In this document: positions 1 through 6,640 of the stretch, piece after piece
How the letters are laid out: every line of letters begins with the position of its first letter
Position numbering within the stretch: the first letter of the stretch is position 1
Origin: JAHJFW01 sp038065635
GTDB lineage: Bacteria; Patescibacteriota; Patescibacteriia; 2-12-FULL-60-25
Length of the DNA: 10,394 nt
Direction: 5' to 3'
Assembly (NCBI GenBank): GCA_038065635.1
Contig: JBBTQP010000085.1
Span: forward strand, 1-10,394
Program-made: the position numbers and the translations under genes
Notes under the pieces: model-generated
What the model saw: only the letters and a program-made list of their open reading frames with translations
The model's database searches: none
What the model was told of the DNA's origin: nothing

Positions 1-53
1 CTCGCAATGACAGTTGATTAGATTGCCACGTCGTTGCTACTCCTCGCAATGAC
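1..53. repeat. Dispersed GTCATTGCGAG-type repeat, one full and one partial copy
   Basis: Bases 20-53 read, on the minus strand, from GTCATTGCGAGGAG to GTGGCAATCT. Bases 1-11 are the tail of a second copy (ctcgcaatgac) cut by the window edge. Both copies are followed by a gttgat motif, so the unit is repeated in tandem about 42 bp apart. From memory, sequences of this shape are scattered through intergenic regions of many bacterial genomes. The element lies directly upstream of the first gene and leaves little room for a conventional promoter within the window. Copy number elsewhere in the genome cannot be seen here. Confidence 0.7.
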
Positions 54-74
54 GTTGATGCTACACTTCCACCC

Positions 75-734
75 ATGGAGTTCCGAAAAAAAATCAACTG
101 CCTCAAACAAGCGCTACTCATAATCTCCATTCTCTATTTTTATGCGCTCGCTTTATTGTTGAACGCCAATAGAGCCACGTACGGGATGGATAGGCCGATA
201 GTCTTCAGTCTGATGACGGTTATTTTTCTATCAGCGCTTGCGATTGAAGCCGGAATTACATGGTGGCATGCGCGAAAACGCATCATGTGGTGGATCTTGC
301 TCGTCTTTTCTTACGCGGAACTCGGTTTTTTAGTCGCGCCATACATTTACGGTCAAAACGCGATCATCTTTTCCATGCTACTTCCTTTGGTATCCGTCTT
401 CATGGGAGGATTCATTTACACGTTCGGTATCATAATATATCGCGCGATTCGCAAACCAACAAAAATTCCATTGACCGAATTGTTATTAGCGATAAAAACC
501 ATGCCGGGTTGGGAAGTGATCGCAGGTGGTATCGAAAAAAGTTTTCACTTTCTAAAAGACGAGGAGTGCTTGCGGTTTGCCAACACATGCGGTGTAGTGG
601 CGGAGAAATATAAAACCCACCCATACATCGACCTTTCCGGAACACGAGTTAAAATCAGACTGCAAACGCAGGAAGCGAACGGGGTTACGAAAAAAGATTT
701 GATGCTGGCGAAAGAATTCGATAGGGCGTTGTAA
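75..734 (+). CDS. Four-helix membrane protein with C-terminal degenerate pterin-4a-carbinolamine dehydratase (PCD/DCoH-like) domain
   Basis: The 219-residue product has four hydrophobic segments, at about residues 11-30, 43-60, 70-92 and 96-122, followed by a soluble domain from about 132. That domain follows the PCD/DCoH pattern: PGWEV (144-148), a KSFHF strand (155-159), AEKYKTHP (176-183), a VKIRLQTQE strand (192-200), then GVTKKDLMLAKEFD (203-216). PCDs dehydrate 4a-hydroxytetrahydrobiopterin using three histidines. Here the HHP motif reads THP (T181, H182), the third histidine of the THE motif is Q199, and the usual aromatic after HHP is G189. Only H182 and D208 of the signature remain, so catalysis is doubtful. 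The domain assignment rests on motif spacing recalled from the family. A role as a membrane-tethered binding or dimerisation module is inference. The ATG at 75 is the only ATG, GTG or TTG start after the in-frame stop at 15-17. No Shine-Dalgarno sequence precedes it. Confidence 0.75.
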   Translation: MEFRKKINCLKQALLIISILYFYALALLLNANRATYGMDRPIVFSLMTVIFLSALAIEAGITWWHARKRIMWWILLVFSYAELGFLVAPYIYGQNAIIFSMLLPLVSVFMGGFIYTFGIIIYRAIRKPTKIPLTELLLAIKTMPGWEVIAGGIEKSFHFLKDEECLRFANTCGVVAEKYKTHPYIDLSGTRVKIRLQTQEANGVTKKDLMLAKEFDRAL

Positions 735-742
735 AATACAAT

Positions 743-768
743 GCGGGGAGGGCGGGAGAACCCCGCCC
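743..768. repeat. GC-rich hairpin in the intergenic gap
   Basis: gggcggg (750-756) pairs perfectly with cccgccc (762-768) around a 5-nt loop, and gcgggg (743-748) can alternatively pair with ccccgc (761-766). There is no T-run after the stem, so it is not a classic intrinsic terminator. It lies in the 59-bp gap between the PCD-like gene and the alpha-2-macroglobulin gene, 25 bases before the ATG. It could be a dispersed repeat or an mRNA processing or attenuation structure; the sequence does not decide which. Confidence 0.5.
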
Positions 769-793
769 ATACGAACAATCAATACATACATAT

Positions 794-3700
794 ATGACAA
801 ACTTTATATCGCCTCCAAGTCCGCAGACGCCGATCGTCCCTACGCCGACACCGACAACTGCTCCGATTGTTCCGACTCCGACTCCTTCGACCCCGCCTCC
901 TACGCCTAGTACGAATCCGCGGAAACGTCTTCCGATAATCCTCGGAATAATCGGCGCTTTGGCTGTGGTTGGCGTGATAACTGCGGCATTTGTATTTCTT
1001 AAAACAGAACCGAAGGGAGAATCGCAACAGGCGACTGCGATTACGCGTCTTCGAATTCCAGCGGCACTTGCGGCTGACGCTTTCGATATTCAGATCGAAA
1101 AAAACGACGGGGCGGCCGCTGCGGTGGACACTACGTTTAAGGTGACGTCGAAAGTCGATATTAAGCCGGACGAACTGTTTCAGGTTTTGAGCGTTTCTCC
1201 GGCGCAGTCAGTAAAAGTAGAATCCATAGGCGAAAAGGAGTTCCGCGTCACGCCAAAAGAACCGCTCAAGCCAGGAACGGTCTATAAACTAGCCGTCGCG
1301 ACGGTCGCGGTTCAAGACGACGGAACAGAACGCAACCGCGATTTCTCATGGGCAGTTCAAACCGCTGATATTTTCCGCGTCCTTTCCTCCGTCCCGGGCG
1401 ACGGAATCGGTGGCGTTCCGATCGACACGGGTATCGAGGTCACACTCTCGCAAACCGGTTGGGAAGATCCGAGCGCGTTCGTGGAATTTGATCCAAAAAT
1501 CGAGGGACGTTTTGAAACGCACGGACGATCTCTCGCATTCGTTCCTAAAAAACCTCTCGAACAAGGACGGATCTACACTGTCACTTATAAAAAAGGATGG
1601 AAACTGACCGGAAGTGATCGCGCGCTTGAAAAGGATTATGTAATCAGATTTGAAACGGCGACAAAAGATACGAACGCCGATAAAATAGTTATCAGACTTG
1701 AACCGAGCGGATCATTATTCGAAAATACTCCTGACAAAGAAACCCTGTTTCCTGTCTATACGTGGAATAGCGGAACAGTCACCCAACCGGTGACGCTAAC
1801 AGGATTCTCGCTTTCATCAGAACAAGGAAAGGCCCTTTTAACGGAACTGAATAAGTTACCTTACTGGGCCATGGAAACCAGAAACCGCGGGGACGTTTTC
1901 AAAAACTACGAACGAACAAAAGTGTTTGAAACAAAATCCGCGCTTGAAATTTTCGGCCAATACAATCAATCCATGATCCGCGTTCCAGCTCAAAAAGCAG
2001 GACTTTACCTTGTTCGCATCATGCCAACCGCGGCGAATGAAAACGAAATCGTGGAGCCGACTTGGGTCGTACTGCAGTTAACACGAATCGCAACGTATTC
2101 GATAGCGGATGAAGCAACGACACTCTTGTGGGCAATGAGCGTTGATACGAAGCGCCCGTTGGAAGGCGTGAGAGCGGAAGTTGAAGGACAAAGCTCTAAC
2201 ACGGATCAATCCGGCATCGCGCGACTTAAAACTCCGGACGCGCTGATCTCAACCAGCACCGAAATTGCCGCATCAATCTTTCAACTCACATCCGGCACGG
2301 ACGTCGCTTTGGTTCCGATCGTAAAAACAAATTACGGATGGGGAGATTTCGGTTCATACGGATTCCAAAACATACGCACGATCAGTTATATTTTCGCGGA
2401 TCGTCCTTTATACCGAATCCGCGATAAAGCATCCTTCTTCGGCTTGGCTCAAGACAGGGAAACGAAAAATTCGGCCGGCGAACTGACGATCCTTTTGCGA
2501 AAATCCGGTTACATGGACTATTACACATTTGAAGAAAAAGTNNNNNNNNNNNNNNNNNNNNNNNNNNNNNNNNNNNNNNNNNNNNNNNNNNNNNNNNNNN
2601 NNNNNNNNNNNNNNNNNNNNNNNNNNNNNNNNNNNNNNNNNCCGACGCAGGGAGAAGAAGCGAACATCGTTGGATCCGGATCTGTTTCTGTGTTTGCCGC
2701 AAGACAAGCTTCGGTAACCGAGATTAAAACCGACGGAGCAAACGCAACGATCTCCTTCTTCCTACGCAAAATAGATCTGACTAAAACCGGACAATTCGAC
2801 GACTTGTACGGAAATCCCGTATCAGGCGGAAAAATTTCAGGAAGAATAATCGAACGGCGCTACGAACGCGTAGAGATTCCCGGACAATCCACGTACGATC
2901 CGATTGAAAAGAAGGTTATTCCAATGGTCAGATACGACATGAAGGAACGCGACTTACCGCAGCAGATCGCGCTTACGACGGACGCCGGAGGCCATGCGAG
3001 CGTATCCATTCAAATGCAAGACGGCGTCTCGTATCGATTCGTAGCCGCATCAACGGACGAAGCCGGGGCGCAAGACGTGTCCATCGGATCTTTCGCCAAG
3101 GGTTGGTACGACAATTATTTCGGTTCCGACGAAAATTCCTACTCTCTCGAACCGAGCACACGGCGCGAACGCGGAACCTCTTACTTTCTTGATGAAGAAG
3201 TGTCGTTGGATATCTTGAACAAAGGCACGCTCATCCAAAAGCGCGACGCGAAATCCATTCTTTTCCTTGAAACAATACGTGGAATAAAAAACGCGTCGGT
3301 CACGGACGTCCCTACTTATAAATTCCCGTACCGAGCAGAGTATATTCCCAACGTAACTGTCCGCGCTGTCATATTCGATAAAGGAGGATTTTCCGAATTG
3401 AGTTCTTACGTAACTTTCGATACGGAAACGCGCGAACTCAAAGTGGATATCACGCCCGACAAGAAATCGTACGCGCCTGGCGAAACCGTAAACGCTACAA
3501 TCAAAGTTCAAGCCAAAGGCGATAAGCCGGTCGTTGGCGCGCGCGTTGCAGTGTCGACGGTAGACGCATCGCTTCTCGCCGCAATAGGCGGAGAACCGGC
3601 CGAGACCCCTCTCAACTTACTCTACAGTTGGGTGACAGACGGAATAATCGTCTCACGCGCATCGCATGGTGCCATGGGTGAAAACGCGATGACGCGAGGC

Positions 3701-5578
3701 GGAGCGGAAATGGGCGGCGGCGGAGGCGAAGTGATACGAAAAAACTTCAAAGACACCGCGAACTTTTCCGTGGTTACGACTGACGGCAACGGACAAGCGA
3801 CAATCTCATTCACAGCGCCGGACAACATCACGTCGTGGAAACTCACCGGAGTCGCGTTAACTTCCGATCTTTACGCCGGAGTTGGAAGAGCTTCTGTTCC
3901 CGTGACAAAACCTGTGTTCGTCGATGCGGTCATTCCTTTCTCGTCGCTCACTCGCGACAAGCCCGAAATCAAAATACGCGCATTCGGATCCGCGCTAACC
4001 GCGAACGAACCGCTAAAATTCAGTGTAAGCTCTCCGGTGCTCGGTCTAAACGATCAACAATACGACGGCGTTGCCGGCCAATCCATTTCCATTCCTATCG
4101 CGTCATTGCCGGAAGGCGATCAGACTCTGGTGGTACGCGTACAATCGGCAAAAGGAAACGATGCGGTGGAACGCCATGTGAAGATTTACGTATCGCGATT
4201 CACAAAAGATGAAATGATTAAAACCGATCTCGTGCCTGGAGCCACGCTGCCGGACATTGGATCGCTCGCCGAACTCACGCTCATCGTAACCAGCCAGGCG
4301 CAAAACAAATATCTGGAAAATGTTCGGACTCTTTCATCACCGTGGTCTGCGCGCGCCGAAGCAAGAGTAGCTGGAAACGTAGCGAGATCTCTCCTAAAAA
4401 ATATTTTCTCTGCAACCGACGTTCCGGAAAACGAATCTCTTCTCCCCTATCAACAATCCGACGGCGGGATCGCGATGTTACCGTACTCTTCATCAGATGC
4501 GGAGCTTTCGGCGAAGGTCGCTCTCACTTATCCTGACGCTTTCGACCGCTCGCGGCTCGCCGGTTATCTTTGGTCTTTGGCAGACGATGCAAAAGTAACA
4601 CGCGAACAAGCCATACGCGCACTGTCCGGACTAGCGGCGCTTGGCGAACCAGTACTACTTCGACTGCGAAAATTTTCGGAAGAACCGGATCTTGGCTGGC
4701 GAGAAAAACTTGCGCTCGCTCGCGGTCTTGAAGCTGCCGGAGATCGCGAAGCGTCTCGCGCTTGGCTTGAGAAACTTCTTGAATCGTCGGAAAGCCGCGA
4801 CGGAATGACGCGTCTCGTGGTTGATAAAGAAGAACGATCGATTCTTGAGGAAACGGCGGAGGCCGCGGCGCTTGCCGTATCTGTCGCTCATCCGAAAGCC
4901 GCGGAACTTGAGGCGTATCTACAATCGAACTGGAACAACGAGACCACGAACGACTTGGATCGCGCCGCTTTTCTAGCGCACATTCTTCCGACTCTTCACG
5001 CAGGAAACGTTTCAGTCGGATATACGATTGGAGGGAAAGAAGAGTCATTCGATCTTAAAGACGGCGCCACAAAATGGCTCACGCTCACGCGCGATGAAGC
5101 GAAAGCGTTCCGAGTGACAAGTGCGACCGGTCCTGCAGCGGCAACGTTCATCAGACGAACGCCGGGACTTCCTGCGACTGTAAAGGATGTCGGATTGATG
5201 CGTGAATACACTGTCGGAGATCGTCCGATAACGGAACTCGCGGAGGGCATGACCGTTAACGTGACGCTTTATCCGTCGTTTTCCGTGACCGCGCAGGACG
5301 GCTGTTACGTGATTCGAGACCATGTTCCCTCCGGTCTGTCACCTTTAGTTACGCTTGCGTACGATCCGTACGGAGGTGTTCGTGATTCATACCCAATCTA
5401 CGTGGAACCGCAGGAATTAGGCTTCGTATCCTGCAAAGACGAACTGCCACATCCTATCAAATACCGCGTGCGCGTTGTGAGCAAAGGAACGTACGTTGCG
5501 GAACCTGCCATCATGCAATCAATGGAAAGTCCGAGAGTGACAGCACTCACGGCCGAACAATCCATCACGATAAAATGA
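794..5578 (+). CDS. Membrane-anchored alpha-2-macroglobulin-like protein without thioester motif
   Basis: The 1594-residue product (34 residues unknown in the gap) begins with a cytoplasmic Pro/Thr-rich tail containing PIVPTPTP twice (13-20, 24-31), then NPRKR and one transmembrane helix (about 46-69) that leaves the rest outside the cell. Two Ig-like modules follow (about 85-190 and 195-290). Macroglobulin-type domains come next, with DRPLYR at 536-541. A glycine-rich stretch (974-978) before KNFKDTA resembles the bait region. PDNITSWKLTG (1009-1019) is the signature of bacterial family members. A helical segment with YQQSDGGIA (1219-1227) matches the thioester-domain toroid, and the C-terminal YRVRVVSKGTY-type domain matches the family's ending. 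Relatives trap proteases through a bait region and a Cys-Gln thioester (CxEQ). Here the corresponding site reads PWSARAEA (1183-1190), and the only visible cysteines are C1504 and C1547, which could form a disulfide. Any trapping would have to be non-covalent. No Shine-Dalgarno sequence precedes the ATG. The stop overlaps the next start. Confidence 0.9.
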   Translation: MTNFISPPSPQTPIVPTPTPTTAPIVPTPTPSTPPPTPSTNPRKRLPIILGIIGALAVVGVITAAFVFLKTEPKGESQQATAITRLRIPAALAADAFDIQIEKNDGAAAAVDTTFKVTSKVDIKPDELFQVLSVSPAQSVKVESIGEKEFRVTPKEPLKPGTVYKLAVATVAVQDDGTERNRDFSWAVQTADIFRVLSSVPGDGIGGVPIDTGIEVTLSQTGWEDPSAFVEFDPKIEGRFETHGRSLAFVPKKPLEQGRIYTVTYKKGWKLTGSDRALEKDYVIRFETATKDTNADKIVIRLEPSGSLFENTPDKETLFPVYTWNSGTVTQPVTLTGFSLSSEQGKALLTELNKLPYWAMETRNRGDVFKNYERTKVFETKSALEIFGQYNQSMIRVPAQKAGLYLVRIMPTAANENEIVEPTWVVLQLTRIATYSIADEATTLLWAMSVDTKRPLEGVRAEVEGQSSNTDQSGIARLKTPDALISTSTEIAASIFQLTSGTDVALVPIVKTNYGWGDFGSYGFQNIRTISYIFADRPLYRIRDKASFFGLAQDRETKNSAGELTILLRKSGYMDYYTFEEKXXXXXXXXXXXXXXXXXXXXXXXXXXXXXXXXXXPTQGEEANIVGSGSVSVFAARQASVTEIKTDGANATISFFLRKIDLTKTGQFDDLYGNPVSGGKISGRIIERRYERVEIPGQSTYDPIEKKVIPMVRYDMKERDLPQQIALTTDAGGHASVSIQMQDGVSYRFVAASTDEAGAQDVSIGSFAKGWYDNYFGSDENSYSLEPSTRRERGTSYFLDEEVSLDILNKGTLIQKRDAKSILFLETIRGIKNASVTDVPTYKFPYRAEYIPNVTVRAVIFDKGGFSELSSYVTFDTETRELKVDITPDKKSYAPGETVNATIKVQAKGDKPVVGARVAVSTVDASLLAAIGGEPAETPLNLLYSWVTDGIIVSRASHGAMGENAMTRGGAEMGGGGGEVIRKNFKDTANFSVVTTDGNGQATISFTAPDNITSWKLTGVALTSDLYAGVGRASVPVTKPVFVDAVIPFSSLTRDKPEIKIRAFGSALTANEPLKFSVSSPVLGLNDQQYDGVAGQSISIPIASLPEGDQTLVVRVQSAKGNDAVERHVKIYVSRFTKDEMIKTDLVPGATLPDIGSLAELTLIVTSQAQNKYLENVRTLSSPWSARAEARVAGNVARSLLKNIFSATDVPENESLLPYQQSDGGIAMLPYSSSDAELSAKVALTYPDAFDRSRLAGYLWSLADDAKVTREQAIRALSGLAALGEPVLLRLRKFSEEPDLGWREKLALARGLEAAGDREASRAWLEKLLESSESRDGMTRLVVDKEERSILEETAEAAALAVSVAHPKAAELEAYLQSNWNNETTNDLDRAAFLAHILPTLHAGNVSVGYTIGGKEESFDLKDGATKWLTLTRDEAKAFRVTSATGPAAATFIRRTPGLPATVKDVGLMREYTVGDRPITELAEGMTVNVTLYPSFSVTAQDGCYVIRDHVPSGLSPLVTLAYDPYGGVRDSYPIYVEPQELGFVSCKDELPHPIKYRVRVVSKGTYVAEPAIMQSMESPRVTALTAEQSITIK
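2542..2641. other. Assembly gap of 100 Ns
   Basis: Exactly 100 undetermined bases interrupt the alpha-2-macroglobulin-like gene at residues 583-616. A round 100 is a common scaffolder placeholder, so the true length may differ. The frame is kept across it, and the spacing from the DRPLYR motif to the next recognisable strands is about what the family would need. A roughly correct gap size is therefore plausible but not proven. Confidence 0.97.
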
Positions 5579-6558
5579 AGCGTGCTATAGGAGTTGCGAT
5601 CGCAGTAGCGGCGGCCACCATGGCCGCCGCTTTCGGATACGATCACGTTTCAACAACCTCAAAATCCTTCTCTCAATCTTCGGACGTCCGACGTCCGACA
5701 GATAAACAACATCCGACAGATAAACTGCTCGAAAAGCCCGTATTTCCGCCTTTCCACTCTTCGGACGTCGGACGTCCGACTATTCAGACGGATGGTTTTA
5801 TCGACCCGATCCGCTTTCAGACGATTAAAACCGAGCACGCTGCAGCTGTAAACGGCGAGCCGATTGCCGGCGTCGTCAATCACCACGTACTCGCCTCCGA
5901 TCTTCTTGCCCGTTTTTTCTCCACGCTTCGCGCCGCGCGGTCGGATCTCCAACGAATAATCATAATCTCTCCGGATCATTTCAAAAGCGGAGACGCTACG
6001 ATCTCGATCGGCCGCGAAAATTACATATCACAAGGAAAAAATATCGCGGTTGACGAAGACGCGGTCGAAACGCTTACGCGGCTTGGCGTTGCAGTGACCG
6101 GATCGCGGCAACTCTTCGAACGCGAACATGGAATAGGCGCTCTTGTCCCGTTTATCGCCGTGACGTTTCCCGATATTACGATAGTTCCTATAGCGATTCG
6201 CGCGGACGTCAACCGAAGTGACATGGAAAAACTTGGACGCGCTCTTAAATCTCTCTTGAATGACAAAACTTTCGTCTTGATCTCGTCGGACATGAGCCAC
6301 TATCTCTCCGAAAACGATGCGCTTGCGAACGATCGCGAAACTTTGTCATGGCTTGAAACCTTAAACGCGGACAATTTCAAGAAAGCTACTGACGACAATA
6401 CGGACAGCGGTCCGTCATTCGTAGCGCTTTCCGCGCTATTTGATGAGATGGGACTAAAGCCGAACTTCAGCGAGCTGGATCACTCGATCTCATCCAAATA
6501 CGGCGGCTCACGAGAAAACACGACTTCCTACATCACCGGTTTTTGGACAACGCCCTAA
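5575..6558 (+). CDS. Exported MEMO / AmmeMemoRadiSam protein B family protein
   Basis: The 327-residue product starts with a hydrophobic signal or anchor (about 3-20), then a low-complexity linker (about 23-82), then a MEMO1-like domain of the LigB extradiol-dioxygenase fold. Matching human MEMO1 from memory, the three metal-binding histidines are kept: H49 as H103 in VNHHV, H81 as H135 in SPDHF, and H192 as H242 in SSDMSHY. The EHSIE motif appears as EHGIG (184-188), and TTSYITG (316-322) matches the C-terminal strand. The active-site cysteine (C244, in a CG motif) is replaced by S278. The family is annotated as AmmeMemoRadiSam protein B, but no AMMECR1 or radical SAM partner is present here, and export sets this copy apart. 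The start ATG overlaps the previous stop as ATGA, which predicts translational coupling with the alpha-2-macroglobulin-like gene. Substrate and metal are unknown. Confidence 0.85.
   Translation: MKRAIGVAIAVAAATMAAAFGYDHVSTTSKSFSQSSDVRRPTDKQHPTDKLLEKPVFPPFHSSDVGRPTIQTDGFIDPIRFQTIKTEHAAAVNGEPIAGVVNHHVLASDLLARFFSTLRAARSDLQRIIIISPDHFKSGDATISIGRENYISQGKNIAVDEDAVETLTRLGVAVTGSRQLFEREHGIGALVPFIAVTFPDITIVPIAIRADVNRSDMEKLGRALKSLLNDKTFVLISSDMSHYLSENDALANDRETLSWLETLNADNFKKATDDNTDSGPSFVALSALFDEMGLKPNFSELDHSISSKYGGSRENTTSYITGFWTTP
5677..5780 (+). repeat. In-frame palindromic repeats inside the MEMO-like gene
   Basis: Two 23-bp copies at 5677-5699 and 5758-5780 differ at one base. They start 81 bp apart, exactly 27 codons, and encode SSDVRRPT and SSDVGRPT. 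Each consists of three consecutive heptamers of type GTCsGAC, the first beginning with T. The second copy contains the perfect 14-bp palindrome gtcggacgtccgac at 5767-5780. Between them, an 18-bp tandem duplication (5691-5708 and 5709-5726, 16 of 18 identical) encodes the repeated PTDK. The element supplies most of the linker between the signal anchor and the MEMO domain, in a place where the protein can tolerate it. Confidence 0.85.
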
Positions 6559-6584
6559 TTACCAGGTACCAGGTACCTGGTGAT
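6558..6584. repeat. Intergenic heptamer palindrome (ACCwGGT x3)
   Basis: Three consecutive 7-mers fill 6561-6581: ACCAGGT, ACCAGGT, then its reverse complement ACCTGGT. Bases 6568-6581 are a perfect 14-bp palindrome. With flanking bases, attaccaggt (6558-6567) can also pair with acctggtgat (6575-6584), with one G-T pair. It begins at the stop codon of the MEMO-like gene and precedes the terminator hairpin. It has the same three-heptamer design as the repeats inside that gene but a different sequence. Confidence 0.8.
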
Positions 6585-6595
6585 TTCTTGATAAC

Positions 6596-6619
6596 AAAAA
6601 CGCTCGGTCGAGCGTTTTT
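6596..6619. terminator. Bidirectional intrinsic terminator
   Basis: A perfect 10-bp stem, aaaaacgctc (6596-6605) against gagcgttttt (6610-6619), closes a GGTC loop. The A-run on one side and T-run on the other make it work on both strands. It lies between the stop codons of two convergent genes (6558 on the plus strand, 6641 on the minus strand), the expected place for a shared terminator. Confidence 0.9.
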
Positions 6620-6640
6620 GGATTATTGATTTTCTTGATT

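Noticed and set aside
734..742. Possible -10 box (TACAAT) for the alpha-2-macroglobulin-like gene
   Set aside because: No acceptable -35 sequence at the right distance; too weak to call.
3050..3511. 153-codon minus-strand open frame
   Set aside because: Antisense shadow of the same gene; no recognisable domain, promoter or start context.
4524..5048. 174-codon minus-strand open frame
   Set aside because: It lies antisense within the alpha-2-macroglobulin-like gene, is Arg- and Ser-rich with no family motif, and is explained as a shadow of the G+C-rich coding strand.
5677..5780. CRISPR-like direct repeats
   Set aside because: Only two copies, in frame within a gene, with a repeat-derived spacer; better explained as a palindromic coding repeat.
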